A DNA stretch of 64,000 nucleotides from CAZSNT01 sp964607765 (GCA_964607765.1 CAZSNT010000032.1:1-64000); one strand, 5' to 3'. Positions 48,035-58,145 are shown, counted from the first letter of the stretch. Numbers and translations are program-made. The notes: generated from the sequence alone by a model not told the origin.

Positions 48035-50401
48035 TCACCGACCGCGCGCGAGCAGGTATTTGCCCGGCCGGACGTCGAAGCTGATCCGGCCTCCGACAGT
48101 CTCGGCAGCCACCGTCTCCCGTTCCGGGGCCAGTCGCGTCACTGTGGCGTTCCCGAATCCGTCCGGCAACCGCACCTCGAAACGGTGTGTGGCGGCTGAG
48201 TCCAGCCGGCACAGACGGGACAGCGGGGGCTTGCGGCTGACGCGCTTCCAAGGCGGCCGCAGATACTCGGCGTCCGGCAGAATCGTCAGCCCCAGCCCGC
48301 CGGGAGCTGGCTCAATGAAGTAGGCGCCCGTCCCCTCGTACGTAACCAAGGGCGACGGGCCAACCCCGGCAATGTGCCGGACGTCGCCCCCAATCTCGGC
48401 AGGGAGTGTCGCCAACGGCCCGGAGTGCATGACGGTGTGTCCGGAGACCCACTCACTGATGCCGCTTTGAAACGACAGCGAGCAGGGCCCGAACGACATG
48501 GCCGAGCCGTCGTCCGTCAGATCGAACGCTGCGTAACGCGGTGTGCTCCGGAACGCTTCCGCCGCGATCCGGAACGCCACAGCTTTCGCCGGCGTACAGT
48601 GCAGGTTCAAGTAGTGAGAGCCGCCCATGAACTCGGCGACCGGACTCAGCGTGTACTGCCACATCGGTGCAATCTGCGCACCCAGAGAGCGAAACAACCG
48701 TGCCATGGCCGGGTAGATGTACGATGTGCTGTGGTTGTACATGTTCTCGAACTCGTAGACCAGTTTCGCCTTGCTCGCAAAACGCCGCCCGAGAACCCAG
48801 CCCAGGAAGTAGTATTCGCGGCCGCACTTCTCAAGGTAACCCAGATAGTTGTTGCCGCTCAGGTCCGCCGGATGGGCCCAGAACGGCGACTTCACGTCGC
48901 GCTGCCCCGGGTAACAGCAGAACGACACGGCCTCGACCGGGCTGTCTGCCGCCGCCTGGAACACATCCTCGTGCCCTTGAATCATCCGGGGCCAGTTCAG
49001 GTTCCACGCCACCGCCTTGTCGCAACCGGTTGCCCGAATCGCCGTGTGCATGCGTGACAGGTACGCCTTCACGCGGTCGTAACGGTAGCTTGGGAACAGC
49101 TGCTCGGGAGCGCCACCCACGCCGTGTGCCTCGCACCAGCGCCTGAAGTCGTCACGGCAGTTGGCAAATCTGCCGCCCTCGGTTACATCGGCAGCGCGCG
49201 GGTATCGCGGCTCATTGATCAGTTCCACCACCGCAATGGCCGGTTCGGACCGGTAGGGGGTGTCGTTGTAGCGATTGCGGTGGTTCAGCAGCGCCGTAAT
49301 GTATCGCTCGCTGCAGTCCATAAAATCGGCGTCGAACAGCCACTCCTCACGCTCGTGTCCCGCCATGAACGAGTCCTTCACGTGCAGCGTCTTCATCTCG
49401 TTCATCAGCGTCAGGTACACGTAAATACCCATGTCACGGCAACGCGACACCAGGTAGTCGAGGACGTCCAGATAGACGCTGTCGCTCAGGTTGCCGTGGG
49501 CATCACTGAAGTCGGACGGCAGCAGATGCAGCCGGACGCACCGGACGCCCATCGGCGGCAGGTGCGCCAGGTTCTCGTCAGTGACCCTCTTCAGGGCTTC
49601 GGCCGTCTCCGGAATACCGCACAGCTGCAGGCGCCCGCGCCACTCCCACGACAGCGCGGTCTGGATGTTCACACCCCAAAGCGCAACCTCCGTGCCGTCC
49701 TCAACCATCAGCACACCGTCACGGCACGTGATCGGGCGACACGTCGTGGCGTGCCCAATCCGGTGCTGCGGCATGTCCGTGGCTCTGATCAGCTCGCCCT
49801 TCCTCGGACGCGCCAGCTCAAACGAGTCGCTGACTACCTGCGGAACGCGCCCCAAAGCAACGACACTCACGTCGTCCAGAAAACTCTCCCCCGGCGCGCC
49901 CGTGTAGAGCGTTCCCGTGGCACCGGGAAACCACTCGATCCGGACACGGTCGTTCTCGTACGAGTTGAAAAGCACTGTGGCCTCTCGCCACTCGTCACTC
50001 GAGCCCACAGCCGTGCGCGCCAGTGTTGCCCACTTCTCAGTCTGGACCACCAGCAGGGGGTTGAGTTTGCCGTCGCCTTTTACCCAGGCCGTGACCTGAT
50101 ACACCGTGTTCCTCTGTACCGCGATGAGCTGGTCCAAGTGAATGTTCGTACTGCGCGTGCCTGTGCGAGCGTACCGCACACACCGGGAGCCGCCGCGACC
50201 CGCACCGTCCGCGAGCTCAATGGCTGCGTCGGGCGCATCGTGCAGCCGCCTCACCCAGGCACCGACCGCATCGTGCTTCGCAAATGCCAGGCCCGGACGC
50301 TCGAAGCTGCCGTCGGTTGCGATCGATTGAGCGGCTGTCTGCGCAATCATCGCCGCCTCCGTCACCAACAGAATCCCCAACACCGTAGTTCTCGTCGCCA
50401 T
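48035..50401 (-). CDS. Secreted GH5-like (clan GH-A) glycoside hydrolase with N-terminal CBM
   Basis: 788 residues. A signal peptide (VLGILLVTEAAMIAQTAAQ) precedes a jelly-roll carbohydrate-binding-like domain (~30-185; SFERPG...YQVTAWVKGDGKLN...FLDDVSVVAL). The catalytic barrel follows (~210-600) with GVRCVRLHLLPSDFSD, acid/base Glu in VVELINEPRYP, and a probable nucleophile Glu in KLVYEFENMY. A C-terminal beta-sandwich of ~180 residues ends the protein. Substrate unknown: cellulose, mannan or a related plant/algal glycan. It is 88 nt after the GT2 gene on the same strand but is likely an independent secreted enzyme. Confidence 0.82.
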   Translation of the reverse strand: MATRTTVLGILLVTEAAMIAQTAAQSIATDGSFERPGLAFAKHDAVGAWVRRLHDAPDAAIELADGAGRGGSRCVRYARTGTRSTNIHLDQLIAVQRNTVYQVTAWVKGDGKLNPLLVVQTEKWATLARTAVGSSDEWREATVLFNSYENDRVRIEWFPGATGTLYTGAPGESFLDDVSVVALGRVPQVVSDSFELARPRKGELIRATDMPQHRIGHATTCRPITCRDGVLMVEDGTEVALWGVNIQTALSWEWRGRLQLCGIPETAEALKRVTDENLAHLPPMGVRCVRLHLLPSDFSDAHGNLSDSVYLDVLDYLVSRCRDMGIYVYLTLMNEMKTLHVKDSFMAGHEREEWLFDADFMDCSERYITALLNHRNRYNDTPYRSEPAIAVVELINEPRYPRAADVTEGGRFANCRDDFRRWCEAHGVGGAPEQLFPSYRYDRVKAYLSRMHTAIRATGCDKAVAWNLNWPRMIQGHEDVFQAAADSPVEAVSFCCYPGQRDVKSPFWAHPADLSGNNYLGYLEKCGREYYFLGWVLGRRFASKAKLVYEFENMYNHSTSYIYPAMARLFRSLGAQIAPMWQYTLSPVAEFMGGSHYLNLHCTPAKAVAFRIAAEAFRSTPRYAAFDLTDDGSAMSFGPCSLSFQSGISEWVSGHTVMHSGPLATLPAEIGGDVRHIAGVGPSPLVTYEGTGAYFIEPAPGGLGLTILPDAEYLRPPWKRVSRKPPLSRLCRLDSAATHRFEVRLPDGFGNATVTRLAPERETVAAETVGGRISFDVRPGKYLLARGR

Positions 50402-50419
50402 CAGCCGGAGCTCCCTCTA

Positions 50420-50518
50420 TTACTCGAGTCCCTTGATACGGATGTTCTTGAACTCCGCACCGGTGATAAGCGGCTCGACGTTGGTCAGCCTGACTATACC
50501 GCGTCCGTCGCCGTCCAT
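50420..50518 (-). pseudogene. C-terminal remnant of a DUF1080/LamG-like protein
   Basis: The 32-codon frame ends in TGAEFKNIRIKGLE before a stop, after GDGRGIVRLTNVEP. This matches the usual C-terminus of 3-keto-disaccharide hydrolase-type (DUF1080) domains (...EFKNIRIKEL). The rest of the gene is missing: immediately upstream on this strand are the family-C elements starting at 50522. The fragment is too short to be such a protein, so I call it a remnant. An ATG at 50518 makes a 32-aa peptide theoretically possible. Confidence 0.6.
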
Positions 50519-50528
50519 ACACCGATGA

Positions 50529-50659
50529 CCGGAAAACACACGGTCCCCGCACCACCAGCCAGACCCCCATGGGTGCGTTTTCCGGACAACACTGCCACCT
50601 GGAACCGATGACCGGAAAACGCCTGGTCCGTTCCGCCGCGAACCAAGCCGCCCCGTGCG
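50529..50659. repeat. Family C elements, two 83-bp-spaced units
   Basis: CCGGAAAAC at 50529-50537 and 50612-50620 (period 83) face GTTTTCCGG at 50577-50585 and 50651-50659. Both units begin with CCGATGA before the left core and end with ACAACAC after the right core. The second unit has perfect extended arms CCGGAAAACGC / GCGTTTTCCGG. The orientation (ATGA at left, ACAAC at right) is opposite to the 26.4-kb locus. Confidence 0.93.
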
Positions 50660-50894
50660 CGTTTTCCGGACAACACACTGCCCTCGGTTCGTTCTGTGGA
50701 TGACGTGGACGCACTCGCAAGCTACAGTGCGGTATCAACGGCGGACCACCCCATGGGGCAATATGCCGGCGTCCCGGTCGTGACACCCGGCACTTGTCCG
50801 CTGTTGGCAGACGCATCCTCGAACCGGTGGTCGTGTGGCTGCAGCGTCACCACTCGGATGGCGGCTGACAGGCCCCCGGCAGGAGTACCCAGGC

Positions 50895-53105
50895 ATGTTT
50901 GCCGCCTACGCACGGTTCATCATACGGTTCCGGTACCTCGTGCTGCTGATCTGGCTCGTGGTGCTCGGGGTGGCCGTCAGTCGCCTGCCCTCATTCAGGC
51001 TGGATACCTCGATCCACCCCTTGCTCGAGGCCACGACAGAGCAGCGCGCCGCTGTGCGAGACTTCCGACGCGCGCTGCCGCCGCTCCGCGGCAATCTCCT
51101 CTGTGCCGTGGAGTGGGACCATCTCATCGGTCAGGCTGAGCTCGAAGCGCTGGCGGAGTTCGATGCCCGTGCCCGCGGCAACGAGGCCGTCGGGCGCGTG
51201 TTCTCGCTGGGCTCGATGATGGTCATCGACCGCCAGGCGGGGATGCCGATGCCAACGTTGTTCCGCGAAGCCGGCAGGGATCAGACGGCGCTGGAACGAG
51301 TGACGCGACACCCCATGTTCGCGCAGTGGCTGCTCTCCGAAGACGGGAAAGCGGCCGTGGTCGTGATGCTCCTCAGGAAACCCACGCAGATGCGTGCCGT
51401 GATGGCCGAACTCAGGGATGCGGCGCCCCCTGGCACGGTCCTCCATTTCTTCGCCGGGCGTATGGTGAACGAGACCGTGCGCGCGACCATGCTGCACGAC
51501 CTCGGGCGTGGACTGGTCGTCGAGATTCTGACAATAGGTCTGCTGATGGCGTTTCTGTTTCGCACCGTTCGCGGCGTAGTCATATCGCTCGGCACGCCTT
51601 GCATTGCAGTCGTGTTGTTCGCGGGGTTGAGCGCGCCGTTCGGATCCCTTTCCATCATCGAGATCGCCGTGCCCGGTCTGCTCCTTGTCATCGGCCTGTG
51701 CGATGCCATCCATCTGGTCTGTGCGTTTGAGGAGACACGGCGGACCGTGCCGGACCGACACGAGGCCGTAGTCGTCACCATGGACCACGTCGGCAGTGCC
51801 TGTCTCTGGACGTCCGTAACCACTGCCATCGGGTTTCTGTCACTGCTGACAGCGGATCACGCGGCGGTTCGTGACCTGGCCCGCACGGCCGCGGCCGGCG
51901 TCGGGCTCGCGTTCACGGTGGTCATCACGCTCGTTCCGCTCCTGCTTGCCCTGTGGCCGGTCCGTTCAGCATCGGCGACCACATCGCGCCTGACCGGAGT
52001 GACCCGGGCGATGGGCACGAAACCGGTGCGCGCGCTGGCGCTCGTGTTCCTGGTCGTATCGTCGGCGGGCGTCTCGCGCCTGAGCATCAATTCGCGCTGG
52101 CTCGAGGAACTGCCGGCCGATGGGGAGGCGGTTCGTGCACTGAACTGGTACGAGGACCGCATCGGCGGCTTGCTCAAGATCGAGTTGCACGTAACCGGGC
52201 CGGTGACCGAGCCCAACTCGATCAGGGCCTTGGAGAAGCTGCAGGCGACCGTCCTGCGGGAAGAGGGGGTCACGCGCTGTGAGTCGTTCACACTCGCCAT
52301 CCGCGAGGTCACAGGCCTGTCGCCCGATGTGACCGATGCCGAATTCGCTTGGGCAGCTGGGGTGTTGGCCATGGCCGGGCAGCTTTTCCCAAGACATCTG
52401 CTGACGGAGGACTTGTCACAAGCCAGGCTCTGCTTCGCCGCGCGTGACATGAGCACGAACCGTTATCTGCACCTCAAACAAGTGCTCGAGGCGGAGGCGG
52501 AGAAGCTGCCGGCCGGGCTCGCGGCAGAGGTCGCGGGGTATGAACTCATGGCGCACGAGAGCAGCCGCCTCGTGGTGACCACGATGCTGCGCGGATTCGC
52601 GCTGACGCTGGCCGCTGTCTGCGTCCTGATCGGGATCATCTTCCGGTCCTGGCGAGCGGGAGTGATATCTGTTCTGCCCAACGCCGTGCCCATCCTCAGC
52701 GCGCTGGGCGTGACCGGCTGGCTCGGGATCGATCTGCGGATCGGCGTGGTCATGGTGTTCTGCGTGGGCGTGGGCCTCGCCGTCGACGACACCATCCACT
52801 TGCTGCAACGCTTCGTCTGCGAGTCCCGCCTGCGCCCCGATGCCCCTGTCGGCGAGAGGGTGGACACCTCGCTGCGCTTTACCGGCAGCGCCCTGTTTGT
52901 CACGTCAGCCGTCTTGCTCCTGGGCGCTCTGTGTCATCTGCCAGCCGGCCTGCGCTCACTCAGGGAGACCGGCATCATCCTGGCCGTCATCGTCAGCGTT
53001 GCTTACATCGCCGATGTCGCGTTCCTGCCGCGAGTGATCGTCCGCCGCCTGCATTCCGTCTCGTGGGGCAAGAAGGCTACAGGCGACTCGTCCCGAGTTT
53101 CTTGA
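50895..53105 (+). CDS. RND/MMPL-family exporter
   Basis: 736 residues with about 12 membrane helices in two halves, each with a large extracytoplasmic domain between helix 1 and 2. Start: MFAAYARFIIRFRYLVLLIWL. Core blocks are IEIAVPGLLLVIGLCDAIHLVCAFEE in the first half and RIGVVMVFCVGVGLAVDDTIHLLQRF in the second, the GxxxDD-like proton-relay region. These predicted exporters (COG1033-like) carry lipids, hopanoids or other hydrophobic compounds. The 3' end overlaps the convergent lipoprotein gene by 29 nt. The ATG at 50895 gives the correct N-terminal helix. Confidence 0.88.
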   Translation: MFAAYARFIIRFRYLVLLIWLVVLGVAVSRLPSFRLDTSIHPLLEATTEQRAAVRDFRRALPPLRGNLLCAVEWDHLIGQAELEALAEFDARARGNEAVGRVFSLGSMMVIDRQAGMPMPTLFREAGRDQTALERVTRHPMFAQWLLSEDGKAAVVVMLLRKPTQMRAVMAELRDAAPPGTVLHFFAGRMVNETVRATMLHDLGRGLVVEILTIGLLMAFLFRTVRGVVISLGTPCIAVVLFAGLSAPFGSLSIIEIAVPGLLLVIGLCDAIHLVCAFEETRRTVPDRHEAVVVTMDHVGSACLWTSVTTAIGFLSLLTADHAAVRDLARTAAAGVGLAFTVVITLVPLLLALWPVRSASATTSRLTGVTRAMGTKPVRALALVFLVVSSAGVSRLSINSRWLEELPADGEAVRALNWYEDRIGGLLKIELHVTGPVTEPNSIRALEKLQATVLREEGVTRCESFTLAIREVTGLSPDVTDAEFAWAAGVLAMAGQLFPRHLLTEDLSQARLCFAARDMSTNRYLHLKQVLEAEAEKLPAGLAAEVAGYELMAHESSRLVVTTMLRGFALTLAAVCVLIGIIFRSWRAGVISVLPNAVPILSALGVTGWLGIDLRIGVVMVFCVGVGLAVDDTIHLLQRFVCESRLRPDAPVGERVDTSLRFTGSALFVTSAVLLLGALCHLPAGLRSLRETGIILAVIVSVAYIADVAFLPRVIVRRLHSVSWGKKATGDSSRVS

Positions 53106-53694
53106 TGGCCGGGCTGGGGTCCTGGAATGGACCCAGCGGGTTCCTCCTCTTCTCGTGCCGGTCAATCTGCGGCATCCCCCCCCAGATCTTGTAGACAACG
53201 ACATCGTCACGCAGCACCAGCAAAGCGTTGAACTCCCAACCGCGATGGTGCACCTTGCGCCGGAATCCGAACATGTCCAGCAGAACGTTGCCGTACCGGC
53301 GGCTGTCACTCTCCCGTATTCTGATCTCCAGGCCCTGGCAGTCCCCCCCCGCGGCGATACAATCGAGGATGTCAGGGGCGATCCTTCGGCTTCCGCTGTT
53401 GCCATCCAGGCGGAATCGGCGGGCGAGATCCAGGCAACTGAGGATACTGATGTTCGGCGTCTGGAAGGGGTCGAATCCGAGCTTGCGCAGCTCGTCAGAG
53501 TCCGTCCTGTTCAGCTGTATCGCATCGTAGGCGGTTTTGGCCTCGTGGAACGTGTCCCACGGACAACGCATGGTCTGCCGCTCGCTGGGCAGGAGACTGG
53601 TGCATCCGGTGAGAAGCAACATCACCCCCCCGCAAGCGCAACACGCCACGCTTCTCCCCATCCACGAACCCAGTCTTGTGTTCCCCGGTCTCAT
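53077..53694 (-). CDS. Lipoprotein, conserved family of unknown function
   Basis: 205 residues from the ATG at 53694 (alternatives 53703 and GTG 53721). The signal has a basic region, a hydrophobic stretch (CCACGGVMLLLTGCTS) and lipobox LLTGC, so it is a lipid-anchored envelope protein. Conserved-looking blocks are DTFHEAKTAYDAI, ELRKLGFDPFQTPNISILSCLDL, GLEIRIRESDSRRYGNVLLDMFGFRRK and GWEFNALLVLRDDVVVYKIWGGMP...NPLGPFQDPSPAI. I recall this pattern in proteobacterial hypothetical lipoproteins but no function. Its 3' end overlaps the RND exporter gene. Confidence 0.8.
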   Translation of the reverse strand: MRPGNTRLGSWMGRSVACCACGGVMLLLTGCTSLLPSERQTMRCPWDTFHEAKTAYDAIQLNRTDSDELRKLGFDPFQTPNISILSCLDLARRFRLDGNSGSRRIAPDILDCIAAGGDCQGLEIRIRESDSRRYGNVLLDMFGFRRKVHHRGWEFNALLVLRDDVVVYKIWGGMPQIDRHEKRRNPLGPFQDPSPAIKKLGTSRL

Positions 53695-53955
53695 CTGCAG
53701 CATGCCTTCATGCCGGGTCACTACATCCGAGACTGTCGCTTTCTCGGCAGCATATCGACTCCGTGTTGCCGGGTGGAGGCCACAGATCACGCCCCTATAG
53801 ATAGCGTAGCACTGCTCGGCCGAATACGCAACGGGCAGCACCGGACGCGCAGTCATTCAGAGCCGTAGGTGTTTCCCGGAGAGCAGATTCCCGCAGGGAG
53901 CAGGCCTTGCAGGGGCTGACCCCGCCTGGTTCCACAGCTTCCCTTGTCCCGCTGA

Positions 53956-56900
53956 TCACGGTGCGATGGTGATGACACAGTGCCGCGGCGCGCCCCAGTT
54001 GCCCGCGCCGTCTGCCGCTCGGACATGGAACCACCACACGCCGGGTTGCACATCCTCGAACGCCGCGGTCCGTGCCACGCCGCTCACTTCGGCCGGCGGG
54101 GTGGTGTCCTCGTGTTGATCCAACACCCAAGCGTAACCGGTGATCCCTGTTGCATCCCGCGGCGCACGCCACTCGAAACTCGGCGCTCGGCCACGTCGTG
54201 AATACACAACGAAATTGTCCATGTACATCCTGGCTCCGGGCCGACCACGTTGTCTGCCCGGACCACCGATGAGAATGCCGAACGGGTCGTGCGCACGCCG
54301 CCCGTGCCCCACACGCAGGTCAAGCTCCACATTGAACCACCCTCCCGGCGGCACCGCACCGTCAACAGACCCCATCCGCGGCCGGACATCGCGTTCCCCG
54401 TCAAAGAACAGCTTGTAGACACCGACAGACGGCGCTTCGCCCTCCGGCAACGTCGACTTGCGGAAGTCGAACCGGATCCAGGGGTACTCCCTTACCGGCA
54501 CATGCACATCAGCCAACGCATAGAACAGCCCCAGGCTGTCGTGCATGTCGGTAAGGCATAGACTGTGTCGCCCAGTAGCCGATGCGGCCCGTGTCCGCGT
54601 CGTTTGGACTCCTCCCCAGTTACCCCACGCAGCCGTCCACTCCTCGAATGTGTGCCGGCACAGGCGCTCCGAAGGAATGTACGTGATATACGGCGGTCCC
54701 GGTGACTCCTCGTCCAGAGCGTAGTCCACAGTCCACTCCCACTCGAGCGGCTTGTCCAAGGCGTTTGCCGCCACGTCTTCCACGGCCAGCGAACACCGCA
54801 CAACGGCGCCATCGGCAAACGGCGGCACGTCCGGATCCACTGCCCCGTCCCACACCAGTACGCCCGTCCCCGGATCGTACTGCAGTGCGGGGTCCGCAAC
54901 ATCGTACGTGCGATCGTTCACAACCAAGCGGATGGAGGCGGCATCGATGCCCACGTCGTCCCGCAGCCGTACCGCGGTGTCCGCAAGACCGCGACCTGAG
55001 GGCGCCGGGGAAATGACGACGGCGACGGGAGGCGTGGCGTCCGCAGGACGACGCACCCGGAAGCGCAGGTGTTCAGCAGGCGTCCACGAACCGCCCTCGC
55101 GACGTGCCCGCACGTGGAACACGTAGTCGCCTTCGGTCAGGTTTGCGAACTCCGCAACCGTCTGCGTGCCCTCTGCCACGGTGTCCGGCTCGGTCGCCGC
55201 TGTCTGGTCCAACACGTAGCTGAACTGCGCGGCAGTGTCCGCGGGCACCACCGCCCACGCTATGCGGACAGGTTGGCGTCCGTCCACGGCAGGCATCAGC
55301 GTGACGTTGTCGAGGCGGTAAACCAGACCCTCCTCATTGCCCGGATACCCCGTGCTGCAGAACATCAGGTCCGACACGACGCTGTCGGCCAGCCCGTGCG
55401 GCTCCAGTAACTGCAGCAGGTCCACGTCTGCGTGATGCCAGCGGTTGTCGAGCGTCACCCCGTCGGCCTTGCCCAGTACGGGCCACGTGTGGTCGTAGTC
55501 CGCAAACTTCAGCGTCCGCCACTCGCCGTCCACACAGAGGTGAAGATCCACCCGCAGCGCGTCGGTCGCGCGGTAGTCGAAACTCAGAACGGGGAACTTC
55601 CGCCCTGAAAACGGGGCGACAGCGTTCCTGGCCCCGAAGATACCGCCCAGCCGTGTGTTGGTCAGACGCATCGCGGCCCGGCCCGACGCCGCGCACCAAC
55701 GGTCGCGGAAAAGGGCCGCGCCGTCCCGGTCGCCAACCGGCTCCCAGCGCCCCAGACCCGCCTCGAACGTGTCACGGCAACGAAATGCGCCGGCCACGCG
55801 CAGTGACGCAATGTGACAGTCCGGACCCTCGCCAGCCGGGGCGGCGGCTCTGCCGGGCGTAAGCGTCACGTTGCGGAGTTCGCAACGCGCTCCCACGCGA
55901 TTGCCGCGGAATCCGCAGAGCAGGTAGTGATCGTCGCTGAGAAGGTCCAGGTAGGCGCGGTCGATGACGAGCTCCTTCTCATCGGCGTACGCCGTATTCA
56001 GACCCGCTAGCAGATCCACCGTGGCAGTGTGCCACTGTCCGTCAAGAACGGGGTCCGGAAAACGCCCTGTCACCGGCGCGCAGTCGTGCACTGCCCGCGG
56101 CGCGCTGAAGGTGATGCAATGCACCTGTCCGAGGAGTTCGACGTATAGGTTCGCCATGAAGCCGGGCGATGCACGGTAATCGAGCGAAAGCCGGGACGCT
56201 TCCCGCAGGTTGTGCCCGGCAATGGGCAAGGGCGTCTGCAGCGTCGCTCCGGGCCGATCGAAGCAGGCGCTCAACGGTGCGTCGCCTGAGTCGCCAGGCT
56301 CTGCCGGATCCCGGTGCGCGTATTGCGACAGATCAGGCGGCGCCATCTGGTCCGCTGCGACGGCAACGCGGGCCAGGAGCATGCGGTTGCCCCATGTCCA
56401 GATACCGGCCCTGTTCCCGGTCAGCGGCTGGGGGTCGCGGAAGGTGATGAAGGGCTTGCCTGCGAGCGAACACTCGATCAGATCCCCCTTCTTCGTCAGG
56501 CCCAGATGGTACCAGGGCACGTGCAGTCTCCTGTACGGGAACGAGTTGCGGTTGTCCGGCAACAACGGAGCCTTGCCCCCGACCACGATCTTGTCCCGCC
56601 GCAGGAGCCGAGTCCAGCGGTTTCCCCACCCCGCGAAGATGAAGGTGTAGCCGCTGTTCAGGTTCTCGCCGTCCGCGCAGATTGTCAGGTTCAGGTCGCC
56701 CGGGTTCTTGTAGTCAGGGTCGAACACTGAATCCATGCTGATCGCGGCGTACATCTCGATGCTCACATCGCCCGCCGTGCGAGCCTTGTGCCAGACCACG
56801 GCCGCACGGTCACTCGTGCCGCCGAACCAGGTCCAGCGCGGCTGACAGAGCCAGCGCGCCTGTACGCCCCAGGTGCCCGCCGCGCACAGCCAGTCCGTGG

Positions 56901-58050
56901 GAGCGCGGTGGAACGTATAGTCCAGCACGTTGTCGCCGGCTGCCGTCACTCGCTGCGACCATGCTCTCATGTAGCGATCGCCGGCGAAAGACGCCTTCAC
57001 TACTGGAGGCCGGCGGCCCAAGGCCGGCGGGGCCGGCGCGGTAACGCTCTCGACCACAACGTCATCGAAGTGAACGTCCCCCGTGCCGTTCGTGCTCAGG
57101 CCGATGCGACCGTGCCCGCGCGGACAGTCAACCGGCCCCAGCGCCAATGCGCCGTCCACATAGCACACGACCTGCCCGTCGACTGCACAGATGCTCAGGT
57201 TGTACCACTGATCGGGGACGAACGCACAGGATCGTGACGACAGCTCAACAGCAGTGCCGTTGTCACGATGGATGAGAGCCAACTTGCCGCCGTGCCACTG
57301 CAACTGCAGCCCGTTGCGCGCGTCGCGGGCGTAAACCAGAATGCCGCACACGGACGTCGCTGCGCCGCAACGAACTGACGCGGACATTCGGTAGTCTTCC
57401 CAGAACCAGTGTCCGGCCAGGCACAGGCCCGGCGCGCCGCGTCCGCGGAAACAGAACGCGTTCGCACTGAACTCAGGCAGCCCAACGCCCGCGATCGACC
57501 ACTCCCCGGCAACCGATTCCCAGGCGCCCATCTCACCCGCCACGCGCATGAAATCATCGCCGAATCGCACCGGTCCCACCGGCTGAACACGGACCTGCCC
57601 GACGTCGATCAAAGCCGAGTTGACGCCATGCCCAACTCGTCCGCGCGCCGTGGCGATCACGGGGCAGGCAGCCTGCATCACAAGTGTGTGATCGATGCTC
57701 ACGGAGACTGACGTTGCGCGCCGCTTGATCAGGATGTCTCGGCGCCGCCCATCCCGACAGTCCGGCCGTGTTTCCGTGGCGATCTCCCGAGGGCCGCCGT
57801 CGCCGGTCAACACGACCGATACACGCTCGGGGGCGACCACCACTTCGCATGCGTCCCCCACCCCCGGCACCAATCGGAACCGGATCTTCCCCGTGTCCGG
57901 GACGCCACGACTGAACGTTACGGGCGCCACCAGATTGAAGGACGCCGGGCTGGCACGCTTCAGCCACACAATGGGCTCGGCACACAGCAGGCTGCTCACC
58001 CACAGCGTGCCGCAAAAGGCCGCAGTCTTGACTTTTGTGGAATCGTGCAT
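53956..58050 (-). CDS. Giant secreted multi-domain LamG/jelly-roll protein with FN3-like repeats
   Basis: 1364 residues. Signal peptide with hydrophobic core FCGTLWVSSLLCAEP. A concanavalin-like region at ~165-345 (WEDYRMSASVRCG, GHGRIGLSTNGTGDVHFDDVVVESV), a second LamG-like region at ~360-600, then several ~150-residue beta-sandwich modules with FDYRAT.ALRVDLHL...W...DVDLLQLL. Two FN3-like segments form an internal repeat: (Y)VLDQTAATEPDTVAEGTQTV...YVFHVRAR (~970-1035) and WVLDQHEDTTPPAEVSG...WWFHVRA at the very C-terminus. I infer polysaccharide binding or a cell-surface scaffold; no catalytic motif was recognised. Divergent from the GH16 gene with 95 bp between starts. Confidence 0.78.
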   Translation of the reverse strand: MHDSTKVKTAAFCGTLWVSSLLCAEPIVWLKRASPASFNLVAPVTFSRGVPDTGKIRFRLVPGVGDACEVVVAPERVSVVLTGDGGPREIATETRPDCRDGRRRDILIKRRATSVSVSIDHTLVMQAACPVIATARGRVGHGVNSALIDVGQVRVQPVGPVRFGDDFMRVAGEMGAWESVAGEWSIAGVGLPEFSANAFCFRGRGAPGLCLAGHWFWEDYRMSASVRCGAATSVCGILVYARDARNGLQLQWHGGKLALIHRDNGTAVELSSRSCAFVPDQWYNLSICAVDGQVVCYVDGALALGPVDCPRGHGRIGLSTNGTGDVHFDDVVVESVTAPAPPALGRRPPVVKASFAGDRYMRAWSQRVTAAGDNVLDYTFHRAPTDWLCAAGTWGVQARWLCQPRWTWFGGTSDRAAVVWHKARTAGDVSIEMYAAISMDSVFDPDYKNPGDLNLTICADGENLNSGYTFIFAGWGNRWTRLLRRDKIVVGGKAPLLPDNRNSFPYRRLHVPWYHLGLTKKGDLIECSLAGKPFITFRDPQPLTGNRAGIWTWGNRMLLARVAVAADQMAPPDLSQYAHRDPAEPGDSGDAPLSACFDRPGATLQTPLPIAGHNLREASRLSLDYRASPGFMANLYVELLGQVHCITFSAPRAVHDCAPVTGRFPDPVLDGQWHTATVDLLAGLNTAYADEKELVIDRAYLDLLSDDHYLLCGFRGNRVGARCELRNVTLTPGRAAAPAGEGPDCHIASLRVAGAFRCRDTFEAGLGRWEPVGDRDGAALFRDRWCAASGRAAMRLTNTRLGGIFGARNAVAPFSGRKFPVLSFDYRATDALRVDLHLCVDGEWRTLKFADYDHTWPVLGKADGVTLDNRWHHADVDLLQLLEPHGLADSVVSDLMFCSTGYPGNEEGLVYRLDNVTLMPAVDGRQPVRIAWAVVPADTAAQFSYVLDQTAATEPDTVAEGTQTVAEFANLTEGDYVFHVRARREGGSWTPAEHLRFRVRRPADATPPVAVVISPAPSGRGLADTAVRLRDDVGIDAASIRLVVNDRTYDVADPALQYDPGTGVLVWDGAVDPDVPPFADGAVVRCSLAVEDVAANALDKPLEWEWTVDYALDEESPGPPYITYIPSERLCRHTFEEWTAAWGNWGGVQTTRTRAASATGRHSLCLTDMHDSLGLFYALADVHVPVREYPWIRFDFRKSTLPEGEAPSVGVYKLFFDGERDVRPRMGSVDGAVPPGGWFNVELDLRVGHGRRAHDPFGILIGGPGRQRGRPGARMYMDNFVVYSRRGRAPSFEWRAPRDATGITGYAWVLDQHEDTTPPAEVSGVARTAAFEDVQPGVWWFHVRAADGAGNWGAPRHCVITIAP

Positions 58051-58145
58051 CTATTCGACCACAATCAAACTCGGTCGTGGGCCGGCAACACGGACACAAC
58101 GTACTCGCTCAAACGGCCCCCGGCATCAACCCCGGAGACTTCATC

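Larger units (their letters stand above)
50402..50894. other. Intergenic region with gene remnant and family-C elements
   Basis: 493 bp. It contains the C-terminal remnant at 50420-50518 (minus), two family-C units at 50522-50670, and about 190 bp of unassigned sequence before the RND gene. No promoter was recognised. Confidence 0.6.
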
